Positions 1 to 11,522 of a DNA stretch of 64,000 nt are shown here, one piece after another. The notes beneath the pieces were generated by a model. It was given only the letters and a program-made list of their open reading frames with translations. It was not told the origin of the DNA and did not search any database. Numbering within the stretch: the first letter of the stretch is position 1; every line of letters starts with the position of its first letter. The DNA is taken from the NCBI GenBank assembly GCA_033816765.1, contig CM066290.1:248001-312000 (forward strand), written 5' to 3'. This DNA is from Nothopassalora personata. Taxonomy: Eukaryota > Ascomycota > Dothideomycetes > Mycosphaerellales > Mycosphaerellaceae. A program made the translations under genes and the position numbers.

Positions 1-342
1 GAATGATTATTTCAGGTCGTGGCACTTGGCACATTGAGGGACCTCACGCCGCGGGTACAGTTGGGAGAGTCCGTCGAGAGGTCACGCGAGGCGCTATTCG
101 AGGGCGCTTCGAGATGATGTGAGGGGCTTCACGGCTTGTGCGAGCACGCTCTGAGGTGCTGAGGCGACGCTGCCGGCGGTCTGGTGCCTTCAGTTGTCAC
201 CACACGCGGCAGCGTCCGCTGTATCAAACCTTATTTCAGCGGCTACTTAGAGAGCGCACCGCTTTCCTTAACAAACTTGCCCACCCACACCACTTAGCCT
301 CACTTCCTACGCGTCGACTACCACCACCAACCACCGCACGAC

Positions 343-1697
343 ATGTCCAACCGACACGACAGGTTCCCCGAGTTCAAAGATGGCGATGTCAAGCTCGTCG
401 TCACCGGCAGCCGCCAGTACAAGCTCCACAGTGGCGTACTGCGGAACAACTCACCAGTTATGCGTGAGCTGCTGCATGAGAAATATGCCGCGCAGCTCGA
501 CAGAAAGGCTCAGAAGAACGGCATCACCACTCGCTTCAAGCTCGTGCTGGTGGAGAACCCTCTCTATCCAGATGGCGACGACGAGATGAGCAGGATCGAG
601 TACGCCTTCGAGGCGGTGGCTCTCAACTCCAACGGTCAGCCAGCCGGCAACAACCTAAGAGGTGTCGGGGATGGCTTGGAAAACGGCAGAGTTATCCCAG
701 AGATCTTCCTTGTGAGTTCGCTACCACATGTTTGCGCTGACGCCACTGACACTCAAACCAGGCTTACGATGCCGTCCTGGGCGCATTCTACAACGTCCCG
801 ATTCAGCTCGGTGACGCTCAGTCGGATGGCCTGACCCACCTCCTCTCCATGGCTCTCCAGATCACCTCAGTCGCTGAGTATCTTGACTGCGTGAGTTACC
901 CGCTCTTGCAGACCTCAAAAGCTCCTACTTATCCGATCTAGGTCCACATCATCACCAAACCAATCGAAGCCACCCTCCTCGCCACAGGCCAACACCTCCT
1001 CAAAGCGATCGCCAACAACCCAACAGCCTGGCTGTCCTTCGCCCACCGCATCCGCTCTAAAGCCATCTTCCGCGAATCCCTCATCCACGCGGCCGGCCAA
1101 TACCACTACCCCACCGTCCAAACCTCCATCGAGAACGGCGAACTCCCCGCAGAAGTCACTACCCTCCTCAAACAAAAGGCCCAAATCATCATCGACGCTG
1201 TCCGCTCCTGCGAACGCCACCTCGCCTCCTACTACCCCACCATCCTCATGCGGGAAAAAACCGTCGGCCGCGTCGACCGCGACAACATCGGCCGCGCAAA
1301 TTACGCAAACGACATCATCATGTGGATCGCCCTGTGCATTTTCCGCCACTGGGCGAGCGACATGATGGCATCGGATCAGACCCATCATGCGAAAGATATG
1401 GGCTTTGCGTTCATTAATGCTGTCGCCCTGGGTGGGGACGCGTACCTCGCGAAGAGCGTGTTGCATGATCAGTTCCATCTGCGGTTCCCGATGAGTCCGA
1501 AGGGTATGGCGTGTACGGAGCATCGGCTGGCGGAGATTAAGGAGGTGGTTAAGCAGTGGACTGTGCCGCTAATGAGGAATGAGAGTCATCTCGATCGGAA
1601 GGCAAATCCGCAGAAGCATTTTCTCTTTACGGTGGTGAAGGGGACGGATTATTCGTGGGATAATGAGAGTGGGTTTGAAGATGAGGATGAGTATTAG
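343..1697 (+). CDS. BTB/POZ-domain protein of unknown function, 3 exons
   Basis: Exons 343-711, 762-890 and 942-1697 join in phase 0 with GTGAGT donors and AG acceptors, giving 417 aa. The N-terminus (FKDGDVKLVV, then YKLHSGVLRNNSPVMRELL, residues about 6-45) has the start of a BTB/POZ fold, as in fungal BTB proteins that begin by describing a ligand-like or adaptor module. The remainder (residues about 90-417) is helical and has no motif I can name; it ends in an acidic tail (GFEDEDEY). BTB domains mediate dimerisation and often Cullin-3 binding, but no partner can be inferred here. The start is the ATG preceded by a C/A-rich leader; no in-frame ATG lies upstream. The gene is transcribed toward the minus-strand sugar transporter, so the two are convergent with about 250 bp between their stops. 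The fold is likely; the function is unknown. Confidence 0.82.
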
Positions 1698-1947
1698 AAG
1701 AGGATGGGCATGATTACGGTGAGTAACGGACAAGTAAAGGGATGTTCGAGTCCTTGCAGCACGGACCACGAAGACGTGACAGGATATCGATCGAGGCCTT
1801 CACGAGAAAGGGCACGTGAGCAGGCGAGACCACGGTCCACGGGCAAGACGACCAAAAGGAGCCCTTCACGAGGTAAAAATGAAAAGATAGCGTGGGTAGA
1901 GGTACTCCTGTATCAACAAGTTGAACCTACTGCACGACACTCCAGTA

Positions 1948-3955
1948 TCACTCGAACTTTCCATCCAGATCCTCCTTCATCTCCCTCGCCTCCGTAGTCT
2001 TCACAGCCTTCTCAGCGGCCCCCGCAGAAATCACAGAACTCCTCCTCATCTCTCCCACAGCTCTCGCCTTCTCCGTATCCTCATACGCGATAAGAAGCTC
2101 GCCCTTCTTACCATATATCCGTGGCATAGTCCTTGCGACCTTGACAATGCTGAAAGCGCCCTTCCATCCCTGCACTTCTTGGAAGATCTGGTCCATTTCT
2201 TCGAGGGAGCGGTAGGCGGTTTCGGGGAAGAACTGGGGAGGATTAGTAAGTGAGGGAAGGGTGCTGGGGGTACTGGGGGATAACGAACGAAGTAAACGCA
2301 GGGCACCATGAAGGCGTTGATGGCCATGAAGACGATGTAGGTTTGGTAGCCAATGGCGTTGAAGGCGACGGGGGTCACCATGACGACCCTAGTTGACATT
2401 TTGTCAGCAAAGTGAGCTGTGGTCAGCATGCCAGTAGGTTACACTCACATGAAGTTGAAGATCCAGTTAGCAGTAGTCGACACTGCGTTGGCTGGGGCAC
2501 GGATAGCCAAAGGCGTAATCTCGGCAGGATAACTAAGCAAGGCGTCGGATCAGCATGGATGCCTCGTGCGTGGCATATTCGGACCGGATTCCACTTACAG
2601 CCATGTCATACCAAGCCAACCAATGGCAAAGAAACTGTTGAAAACAAACAGGAAGACGGCTGCAGCGATTCCAGCCTGTTCGCTCCGCGGGTCGTCGGTC
2701 GGAATGCTTGTGGTACCTGCAAGTACAGCCATGGACACGGCTTGTCCAGCGGCGCCGAACAGCATAAGTTTCCTCCGTCCGAACTTCTCAATGGTAAAAA
2801 TGGCGATCCAGGATGCCATAAAGTATTCGGTGCCGTTGCATGCTGCAAGAATACGGCTCAAGAAGGGCGAGAGACCGATGTTATTCTCGAAAATCGTTGC
2901 GGCGTAGTATGTGATGATGTTGATACTGTGTCAAGGTGAGTAATGGAAGATGGAAGTGATAGAGGACCCCTACCCTGAGATCTGCTGGAACATCTGGTTC
3001 ACGTACGCCAGCACGGTGCGGTGAAAGTTGCGATTGCGGTTTAACTTAAACATGTCGCTGAAGCTTCCCTTGGCCATTTCGAAGACTGTGTCCTTGACAG
3101 CTTTAAACTCGTCCTGGATCCTGGGATCGTCCTCTGTGGTGTCGTTCAGCGCGCACAGCACTTCCAGAGCCTCTCTTTCCTTGACCTTCAGAATGAGCCT
3201 AAACAAGTTGTCAGCCTACGCTCAATATCGGAGGACACTGACTTTCAAGTTTACCATCGTGGAGACTCTGGCAGTCCCGGGATGAAGAACAAAACAAAGA
3301 GGGCAAATACAATTTGGAAGGCGATAGGGAAGCGCCATGAGATGGTAGATGGCTCGAGAAAGGAAAACCCAAGATCGATCCAGTAGCTCAGCATAACACC
3401 GAACACGATCAGTGATCCTTCAATCATGACCATCTGTCCGCGGCGATGCGATTTTGAGGTTTCGGACTGCCATGTTGGTACCGTTGAAGTATTCATTCCT
3501 GTTGCAGAGTGTCAAGGATGCCTCAACTTTGCCGATATAGAATACGTACCATTGCCGAAACCTGTGAGCAGCCGTGATGCGATGAGTTGGCCAAGACTGA
3601 ACGACGAAGCTTGGATGGCAGCACCAACAACCATGATTGCCGAACCTACTATAATCGTTCTCTTTCTGCCGAGCCAATTGCCAAGCCATATCGTCGCCAC
3701 TGCTCCAAAGAAGCATCCTAGAGTGTATGCGCCAACCGTGATCCCCTGGACGTTTGATGCTGTTGATGATGAAGTGCCAGGTGGGGGATTTTGAATGTTG
3801 ATCTCCGGAAAGTAGCGCAGGAAGGAACCCAATGTCAGAAGGCCTCCAGTGACACCCTGATCATAACCGAATAACGCGAAGTCGGTTCCTGCAACGACAG
3901 CAATGGCGATGTTGAGCTTCGTGCCCGTCAGGCCATAGAAGGGTTTCTTCGCCAT
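1948..3955 (-). CDS. MFS sugar (hexose-type) transporter, 7 exons
   Basis: Exons 3955-3550, 3498-3255, 3198-2974, 2925-2599, 2532-2449, 2388-2289 and 2232-1948 join in frame to 556 aa, the normal length for fungal HXT/lactose-permease-type carriers. Family signatures are visible in order: the FGYDQGVTGG segment of helix 1, the loop WLGRKR between helices 2 and 3, the R..TGFGNGMNTSTVP stretch of helix 4, PESPRW at the end of helix 6, the EKFGRRK loop between helices 8 and 9, and PETAYRSLEEMD after helix 12. The protein should sit in the plasma membrane and carry a monosaccharide or related polyol by proton symport; the substrate cannot be read from sequence. Six introns of 48-83 bp interrupt it. 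The last donor (GTTCGT) is weak and is the least certain junction. Confidence 0.9.
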
Positions 3956-4309
3956 GATCGCGTGCTATGCTGTTCGCCGAAATCAACCTGACAAGATGAG
4001 GCAGCCAGGGAGTGGCAAAGATTGAGAAAGAGAAAGAAAACGACAAGACATCTTGAAGGATGCACTTTTCGGTCAAAGACTACCAGAAGGATGCGCTACT
4101 CGGCCTGCCTTGATAGGTATGCCGGAGTACATGGAATCGTCGCCCTCATGGCTCGCGTGGTACAAGGACGGCGTTTGCAGGTGAAGTTCAAGCGGCCTTT
4201 TCTTCAGCAGACTCTTCTTCACCTGAAATCGTGAGTGGTTGGGAGTAAGACAAGGTTGAGCGGTGTGAAGTGAGGAGAAAGCTGGGGAAGATGTGTGAGC
4301 AGGTCTACA

Positions 4310-5350
4310 GTTTATGTACCCTCTTCTTATCCTAACCTAATTAGCTACTATCGAATCTATAAAAGGTCTTATTACCTTTTTATCTTATTTCCTATACTGT
4401 TTCTATATACCTTAAGGATGTATTTTTACTATATTTAAGAAGGAGGCTATATAGATAATTTATAAATGTACCTACTAGCTAGACTAGCGTATTGTAGACG
4501 CGCTAGATACTACTAGAGGATTAGGCTCTTTATTAAGGTTATAATTAAGGTAAGACACTTTTATAGTAAGAAAGAGAGAGCTATAAGTATACTTAATACC
4601 TCTAAGTATTAGTAATATATTGATCGAGCTATTATAGATACTTTAGCCGCTACGTATAACTAGACTAGGCTACTACTCTTAAGAGTATTAATAGTTATAT
4701 TATATAAAGAGGTAAGGTATAGTAGCTAAACTAGAAGCCTAAGACGCTCCTTAGTAGCGTTTAAGCTTAGTATAGCTATAGTCTACGAGCGTACTACGCT
4801 ATTTACGCTCCTGAGATATTATTAATACTATAAGCTAAGATTATCTCTATTCTACTATTATTATCTAATATACTACTTGCTAGTAGCCTAATTAAATATC
4901 CTTATATATTAAGATAGTAAAAGCTACATTTAGAAAGATAAGCTTTATATAATAGGCTATAATATATAAGCTATTATTTATTACTATATAGAATAATAAC
5001 TTAATCTATAAGGCTTAGGTAATATAATAAGTATCTAAGGAAAGAGACTATATTCTATAGAATAGCTAGCTAATTTACTAGGTCTTAATTAACCTATAAG
5101 CTTTACTAAAGTATTAGGTAGCTACTTATTTCTCTACTATATAAAAATAAGGTAATAGCTAATATCTTCATTATATAGACTAGATTTTTAAAAAATATAA
5201 CAAGTATTTATTAGAGTATATAGAGGGCTGTAAGGTATTTATATCTAATCGTAGATACTATATAAGATAGTAGATATAAGGTAGCAGGTAAACTAAGTAG
5301 TAGAATACTCTCTCTAAATAGAGATAAATAGAAGACAGGGAAGGTATATA
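4310..5350. repeat. AT-rich, RIP-like repeat island
   Basis: About 1 kb is dominated by TA, TATA and CTA/TAG strings with almost no CG or CA. It has sharp transitions from balanced composition at both ends and no ORF worth reporting. This is the composition of the decayed copia and Fot1-type elements at 24-42 kb, so I read it as an old repeat copy mutated by RIP. No LTR, inverted repeat or target duplication could be identified at its edges. The flanks 3956-4309 (promoter side of the transporter) and 5351-5826 are of normal composition and show no supportable gene. Confidence 0.7.
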
Positions 5351-5826
5351 CTATGCCTGATGTTGTAGCACTACAAATACGATGAGATGTTGTGCCGATG
5401 TTCATGCGTCATGCAGGGCTGAGCAGGGTGATGGCAAAGTGTGCCGCGTCTAGCCGTTGGGTATCTCCAGAAAGTGCAAGCGCTTTTCTCCCCCGACTCT
5501 TTCACATGCAACACAGCCTACGACGGCTATAAATTCACTCATGATCCCTCGACTTTGCTTACAACTAGTCGACGATATGTGAAATCCTGGTTCTCCAACG
5601 TCTCTCCGGCAGAGCAAGTTTCGATAGGCAAGCCACACGAGAAGTGTCACTCTGCGATAAGTTTGACAGACATGGCGCATTCACTGTCCACTTTCTCAGC
5701 TAAGGCTTATACCTTGCGATTTCGACAACACGCGGTAGCATGTTCCTCTTTGTTGATGCCGCTGCTAAATAGCATGGACTCTTCCGATGGGCGTCGGATG
5801 TCCACACTTCCTCGACACGAGGCAGA

Positions 5827-6275
5827 TCAGATAACAGCCTTGCCTCCACTTGCTTGATCCTCACAGGAACAGAGCAGGCGCTGCCACGAGGCCGACCGCC
5901 GATTCTTTCTTTTTATCCACTTCCGCATCGAAATCCACAACCTCATCGCCACTTTCTGGACATCACCTTCTGTCAGCTTCGTTATCGCCTCCCGCAGCGG
6001 CGTGAGACCATAATCTCGCGACGAGTCCAAGCTTCCATCCGCAGCGATCGGAGCGCTTTCGTTGGCGGCAGACTCGCAACGACTTTTGCATACTCTTGAT
6101 GCATCCACTTTACACGACATCGCGAAACAACGCGCTGCGCGTTCCACTGGCCTGACCGGTCATATCCCATGCTCGAAGGGCTCCTCGCGCTGGTCTCGAT
6201 GACAGAAACAGTAAAGCTCTGCGCTTTGCCAGCCTCCTTGCTGTCAAGAGACTGCCAGAAAGGAGCGGCCGTCAT
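5827..6275 (-). CDS. Possible small hypothetical protein, probably spliced
   Basis: Two overlapping minus-strand open frames lie here: one starts at an ATG at 6275, the other ends at 5827. The second carries a helix-rich, basic C-terminus (TPLREAITKLTEGDVQKV, then MRLWISMRKWIKRKNRR) that looks more protein-like than the surrounding noise. An intron near 6080-6150 (candidate donor GTAAAG, acceptor CAAAAG) could join them, but I could not settle the phase. No domain is recognised. It could equally be chance open frame in a 5' flank. Confidence 0.22.
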
Positions 6276-6590
6276 CGGCTATAAGGACGAGTGTAGACGT
6301 GGTCTGCTGTCTATACAGCATTCTTTCGAACCTCCCGTCAAAGCTCCCAGAACCAAATGATAGGCATGCAGATCAGGGAAAGAGCTCGTTGGCGAGCCAT
6401 GATGCCGTGCTCATGAGAATAAGCCCTTTGACTCTTCGCATTCTTCCTTTCCTTCTCGCTTCTCATTCGAACAAATTGTCCTTCCAGCAGCTTCTACCGG
6501 GACTCGACCTTGCTGACGTTCTCAGGACAACCAAAGCCCTACTGTTGAATCGTTGATAGAGCTACGTGGAGTTAATCCAGCACTACAATC

Positions 6591-7559
6591 ATGCTAGCGC
6601 CACTGTCCTCAGGCTCTGGAAGAGGGCCGCTGGATCCCATCCACGAGAGCTCAAGTATACGAGCATCTAGAAATGCGTCCCGGTCACGCATTAAGAGGAC
6701 TCCCCCCACGGAAAAGGTGTCTGTCTCGTGCCAAAGCACCGTTTCGCGCCCCCAGCCACTGTTGGCACGCCCGCTCGGTTTCAAGAAGGACGAGCTTGAA
6801 CCATCGAAGCGAGGCGCAAAGCGATGTCGAACGGAAGATCACTCGAATTCAACGCCATGTAAGGATAGAAAGCTGTCTTGTCAAGATGACGGTTCGCCGC
6901 TCAGCACACCAGAGTCTGCGCGATACGATAGCGGCATCGAAATGACTCCAGAAAGCACAACAGAGGACATCGATGTACGACCACAGTCGCCTTGCGAACG
7001 GATTTCCAGAGAAAATGCAGATAAATACGAACTCGATAGCTCGGTCTGCGGCCAAAGTCCTTCGAGAAAAGTCAGGAAGGCGGCAACAGCTCATTCGAAG
7101 ACTCGGCGACGGTCTCCGCGGACAATTCAGCACGAGGCCAACTCTGACAGTGGCTGGCTACAGCACGACTGTGCGGCATCACCACTCTCTCAAGGTGAAC
7201 AGATAGCGGCAAAGGACCGCGACGGCGACGCAGACATGAGAACCGCAGATCCAGGCACTCGCGAGTCGCAATCTCCAACACGTTCGTCTGACCATCGGTG
7301 GCCTCCCAACGCTGCCACGACCAACTCGCAACTGACCTGGCAGCCGCATGGATCAACAGAAGACGTCTCCACGCTGCTTAGTATCCTAGGCGAAACAGTC
7401 GTACAGCAGCAGCGGACGAAGACCGTCTTACAACGCTGGCTTCGAAGTCACGACGACCACCGAATGTTCTGGCTGAATTACGGTGGATCCTCGTCTCCTT
7501 CTGACTATCTCAGATGGACGAAGAAAGTTTCACCCAAATGCGATCTGGAAGATTTGTAG
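6591..7559 (+). CDS. Hypothetical Ser/Arg-rich, mostly disordered protein
   Basis: A single uninterrupted ORF of 322 aa starts at an ATG with no upstream in-frame ATG. Residues 1-230 are rich in Ser, Pro, Arg and Asp with repeated SPxR/K-like motifs (RRSPRT, QSPTRSS, PQSPCER), typical of a phosphorylated, disordered nuclear or cytoskeletal regulator. Residues about 255-300 (STLLSILGETVVQQQRTKTVL and the following segment) are predicted helical and are the only part that looks folded. No catalytic motif or known family is recognised. The absence of introns and the composition make it lineage-restricted in appearance. The reading frame is convincing because of its length; the function is unknown. 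Confidence 0.6.
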   Translation: MLAPLSSGSGRGPLDPIHESSSIRASRNASRSRIKRTPPTEKVSVSCQSTVSRPQPLLARPLGFKKDELEPSKRGAKRCRTEDHSNSTPCKDRKLSCQDDGSPLSTPESARYDSGIEMTPESTTEDIDVRPQSPCERISRENADKYELDSSVCGQSPSRKVRKAATAHSKTRRRSPRTIQHEANSDSGWLQHDCAASPLSQGEQIAAKDRDGDADMRTADPGTRESQSPTRSSDHRWPPNAATTNSQLTWQPHGSTEDVSTLLSILGETVVQQQRTKTVLQRWLRSHDDHRMFWLNYGGSSSPSDYLRWTKKVSPKCDLEDL

Positions 7560-7722
7560 TTTATGTTCGCTGGGACGAGATGCACTCAATCCACTCAATC
7601 CACTTCTGCTCCGTACCCGCGTACTCAAAACCTCGTCTCAAAACGCTCCAGAAAGTTCAAACCCAAGCACCACCTACTACATTACGCCTGGAATTCCAAG
7701 TAAGCTAGAGTTCAAAAATCAG

Positions 7723-7750
7723 CATCATTATCATCATCATCATCATCATC
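7723..7750. repeat. ATC/CAT trinucleotide microsatellite
   Basis: This is a run of CAT/ATC units, perfect from 7731 to 7750 with one interruption before it. It lies in the 3' flank of the Ser/Arg-rich gene and upstream of Sld5. A shorter CAT run also occurs at about 26758-26775, just before the antisense gene of the chromovirus. Confidence 0.85.
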
Positions 7751-7969
7751 GTGCTATCATGTCCAGTCTTTTGAGAGGTGTCTCTGGGGAACGCGCCACA
7801 TGGTCGATAGCATCGTCGTGAATGAGCGAGAGTCAGAAGTTTTGAAAGCATCGCCCAACACCCCTGTCAAAGTCAGCGCGAAAGTGCCACGCTAAAGGAC
7901 CCCTCCACCTTGGACGCGTCCCCTCCCAAAGCCTACCGCCCCTCACATTCTCAGCACCTCTCGTGGATT

Positions 7970-8696
7970 ATGAAAATGGACGCCGACATAGCGGACATCC
8001 TCGCCTCGGTTTCGGTGCCAGCCATCCCACAGCGCGCTCTTGACCTCCAAGCACTCACGCGAGCATGGATCAACGAGCGCAGCTGCCCGGAACTGCTGCC
8101 ATATCCCACCGACCTGATCCAACGATGCACAGATGGCGTCAAGAGACAACTCGACGTCATTGAGGAAAAGACGGGAGCCATGGACCCTGCGAGTAACTTC
8201 ACGTTGGTCATCTTGCAGACCGAGTTGGAGAGGATCAAGTTCCTCATCAGATCCTATCTCAGGGCGAGGATAGCAAAGGTAGGCCATATAGTGCGCAAAC
8301 GACCTCGAACAGGGACTGAATTGAGCTACAAAGATCGATAAACACCCCATCCACTACCACCAGCTCGCCATCGCCGCGGACCCCGACGATGCCATCCTCT
8401 CAACGCTCGAATCGCAGTACCTCACAGCCCATCAAGCGCTCCTCTCCTCCCACTACTCCGCCTCTTTCCTCTCAATATTCCCCGCAAATCTCCAGAAACT
8501 CGACGATACAGGTCTCGGCGGCAGCATGGTCGACAAGCCAGACCAAGATACAGCCGTCTTCTGCCGAGTTCTGCGGGACAGCTATGTGGAAAGAATCGTG
8601 GACGAGGACGTTGAGTTGAAGCGAGGGGATGTTTGGGTTCTGAGGTGGAGCCAGGTGAAGGAGCAGGCAAGGAACGGGGATATTGAGTTGATATGA
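7970..8696 (+). CDS. SLD5: GINS complex subunit Sld5, 2 exons
   Basis: Exons 7970-8278 and 8334-8696 join in phase 0 to 223 aa, the normal size of Sld5. Sld5 is one of four GINS subunits; GINS with Cdc45 and Mcm2-7 forms the replicative CMG helicase in the nucleus. Family landmarks are the N-terminal ALTRAWINERSCPELLPYP (helix 1), the hallmark ELERIKFLIRSYLRARIAK (helix 4, just before the intron) continuing after the splice into IDKHP, and the C-terminal B-domain ending DVWVLRWSQVKE. I chose the ATG at 7970, or six bases later at 7976, because the open frame upstream has no earlier ATG. The 55-bp intron has donor GTAGGC and acceptor AAAG. The cupin gene on the opposite strand ends only 17 bp downstream, so 3' UTRs must overlap. 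Confidence 0.93.
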
Positions 8697-8712
8697 AGAG
8701 CAACCATATCCT

Positions 8713-9322
8713 CTACGGGAGGTTTGCATGCGTGGGATCAATCCATCGCACCGTCTCGGCATCCACCATCTCAACAGGCTCCAGATCCGGCAGATTCACC
8801 GCCACGGCATCACTATCGCTCCGCATCAGGACACACTCCAGTTTCTCCTCCGCGCTGGCATTGATCTCCTGGTGCGGGACATATGGAGGGACATAAATGA
8901 AGTCACCCGGTCCGGCTTCTACACGCACGACCCAAAGACATCAGTACTGCATCACATCCTCCCTAAACTTCGGACCACTCACCAGCTGTGAATTCCAACT
9001 TCTCGCCCCAGCGCATCCGGGCTTTTCCCTTCAGGACATATATCACACTTTCGAGATGGCCATGATGATGAGCACCAGTCTTGGCGTTGGCGTGGATGTT
9101 TACGGTCCCGGCCCAGAGTTTCTGCGCACCGACACGGGCAAAGTTGATCGCTGCTGCGCGATCCATGCCTGGCGTCTGAGGTGTGTTGCTGTCCAGGGAA
9201 TCAGAAGGAATCACACGGACGCCCGTGTTCTTCCAGTCGTCGCTTTGCGGTGCGTGAGGGTGCTCATGCTCATGGTCATGAGAAGAGTGTGCGTGATCAT
9301 GAGCTTCTGGGTTCGACGTCAT
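8713..9322 (-). CDS. Cupin-domain protein with His-rich N-terminus, 2 exons
   Basis: Exons 9322-8983 and 8918-8713 join to 181 aa. The single cupin barrel shows both metal motifs. Motif 1 is TGAHHHGHLESVIYVLKG (two His and a Glu). Motif 2 is GDFIYVPPYVPHQEIN (His near the end). A bound divalent metal is therefore likely. The splice join gives the conserved AGEAGPGDF run, which supports the chosen acceptor. The N-terminus (residues about 6-25) is a string of His, Asp and Glu (HDHAHSSHDHEHEHPH), an unusual extra metal-binding-like tail. Many small cupins of this type are uncharacterised dioxygenase or isomerase relatives, and no substrate can be assigned. The ATG at 9322 is the first true start; the open frame continues upstream without ATG. 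Confidence 0.85.
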
Positions 9323-10026
9323 CGCTCTGGATATGCTCAGTGTAGAGCAACTGAAAGATTGCGCGGAGGACTTTGGCACAGATGAAGGATTCAGGCGGCG
9401 GATGCGGATGCGGAGTCGGATCACAGCTCACGGTAATATCTTGGCCCAACACTCTGATTCCTCGAGACTTGCTATCAACAGAGAAAAAGATATAGTGCTC
9501 ACGATATGGATTATGGAGCTGCGCAGTGGAGTCAGGAAGGCGTGACCGGCCGGCTATACTAATACTATCAGCACGGATGAGTGGGGCACGCTGTAGTGGA
9601 GCTCCGAGGGCTGAGGATAAAGTTCGTCGCCGCTCGATAGCAGAGTACGGATGGGAAATCTGCTACGGTTTCTGCTATGAGCTGTACGGCCTCCGCAGGC
9701 ATTCCATCGTTTGTAGCGACGCGCTTGCCTTCGAGTACACGTCTTGTGCCACGCAAAGTTGCCACACTTTCGCAGGTTCGAGCGCGAGTCTCGCTCGTCT
9801 TTGAAGAGGCGAAGCGCGGCCGGCGGCAAACGAACTTTGTCAACAGCCCTCGCTCGCTCGCTCGGCCTCAGCAATCGTAATGCCCTCAAGCTCAGCCTTT
9901 CACGTGCATCAAACCTTACAACATCACAACGGCTGCAGAAGCCCTTTAAGCTCTTCTCTATGTGCGGTCCCCCGAGCAGTGCTCCATGCCAAAAACGTCG
10001 TCAACCCACGCCGTCACCAGAAAATG
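9323..10026. other. Intergenic, shared upstream/3' region, no gene seen
   Basis: This stretch holds the promoter of the minus-strand cupin gene and the 3' flank of the minus-strand flavocytochrome. Open frames on both strands are short, overlapping and compositionally random. I see no RNA gene or repeat. Confidence 0.5.
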
Positions 10027-11522
10027 CTACAACCTCACAGACCCCACCATCATCTTCTCCAACTTCTTCGTATTCAGCATCTCAGCCCTCAAATCCGCTA
10101 TCGTCGCCGCCCCAAGAAACGCCATATTCGTCTCCAACTCCTTCCTCAAAATCTGAATCATCCTCCGAATGCCATACTCACCGTACCCAGCGGACATGCT
10201 ATACAACACCGGCCTACCAACCCCCACCGCGGTGGCGCCCAGACATAGCGCTTTCAGCACGTCGGTGCCGCGTCTTACGCCTCCGTCCACGAAAATTTGC
10301 ATTCGACCGCCGATGATGTGCGGTGCGTATTTCCGAATCTCCATTAGAGTTACGAGTGGTGGCTGGGACGTGTCTTGGGAGCGACCGCCGTGGTTGGAGA
10401 GGACTATGCCGTCGGCGCCGTGGTCGTGGGCGAGGAGGGCGTCTTCGACGCATTGGACGCCTTTGATGACGATGGGGAGGTCCGTGATGGTGCGGAGCCA
10501 GGAGATGATTTCCCAGTCTGCGTCTGCGTTTATGGCGGAGTTGTGGGACGCTGCTATGCCGCGGCCGCCAGTCTCTTGGGATTCTACGATTTTTTCGAGG
10601 GATTCTTCGATCTTCAATATCGGTCAGCAATGGCGTCCTTCTCAACCCAAGTCAGTCTGCAAGATCTCACCTCCTCAATAACCTTCCCCCTCTCATCCTT
10701 CTCGCGATTCCCCGTCACCGGAGAATCCACGGTCAACCAAATCGCCTTGACCCCCGTTTTCTCCACCCGTTCCACAAATTCCCTAGACTTCTCCAGATCG
10801 CGATTGAGGTAAAGTTGCCAAAACACCACCTGCTCCTCTCTCACCCTGCTTGCCATAATCTCCTCAATTGGAACACTACTCACAGTATTCACAACCTGTA
10901 TGATCCCCTCTTTCCCATCAGCTCTCGCGATATTACACTCCCCGTCAGGATGCACCAGCTTCGCCAGCCCGACGGGAGACGTGTAGATTGGCAGCGAAGA
11001 ATCGTAGCCGAGGATCTTGGTGGAGAGATCTACGCTCCCGACTTTTCGCAGAATCCGTCCGCGGAGGAAAACTTTAGAGTAGATGTGGCCGTTTTGGCGG
11101 AGGGAAATTTCGCTATCTGCGCCAGAGGAGACGTACGCCCAGGCCAAAGGTGTCATGTGTTTTTCTGCGACTTTTTCGAAGTCGTGGAGGTTGATGATTG
11201 AGGCTAGGGGTGGTCTTTTTGAATTTGGTGCGGCATCGCCGACTGCTTTGGGTTTGGTTGAGGGTTGCAGTTTTAGGAGTGAGGCTGGATCGATTGTGCC
11301 TTTTCTCGCCGCGGGATCGAGAGTTTTCGCCACGAGCTCGGCGTTGTGGAAGGTCTCGTATTGTTCTGTGGCATCTTGACCTCCGAGTTTGAGGATTAGG
11401 CTGGGACCGCCGGGGTGTTGGTCTATGAAGGATGTTACGTCGTAGACTTGGCCGTTGATGGCGATCCAGCAGGAGGATTTGGTGTTGTGTTTGGCCAGTT
11501 CTTCAGCAGTTATTGTGGCCAT
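10027..11522 (-). CDS. Flavocytochrome b2-type FMN-dependent alpha-hydroxyacid dehydrogenase
   Basis: Exons 11522-10671 and 10611-10027 join in phase 0 to 478 aa. Residues 1-75 are a cytochrome b5 domain with both haem histidines (HPGG, His36; FHNAE, His59). Residues about 110-478 are the FMN-binding TIM barrel of the L-lactate dehydrogenase/glycolate oxidase family. It has AYVSSGA (substrate Tyr), FWQLYLNRD, TVDSP, VIKGVQ (catalytic Lys), SNHGGR (catalytic His and Arg) and VDGGVRRGTDVLKALCLGA (phosphate-binding loop). The enzyme should oxidise L-lactate or a related 2-hydroxyacid and pass electrons to its own haem. Yeast Cyb2 has a long mitochondrial presequence; this protein starts directly with the b5 domain, so a cytosolic location is inferred. 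The 59-bp intron has a canonical GTGAGA donor. Confidence 0.9.

Noticed and set aside
5211..5405. Minus-strand frame within the AT-rich island
   Set aside because: It is Leu/Tyr/Ser-rich from AT composition, starts in decayed repeat and has no support.
10375..10812. Plus-strand ORF inside the flavocytochrome gene
   Set aside because: It is a valine/acid-rich shadow of a GC-rich coding region with clear conserved residues on the minus strand.
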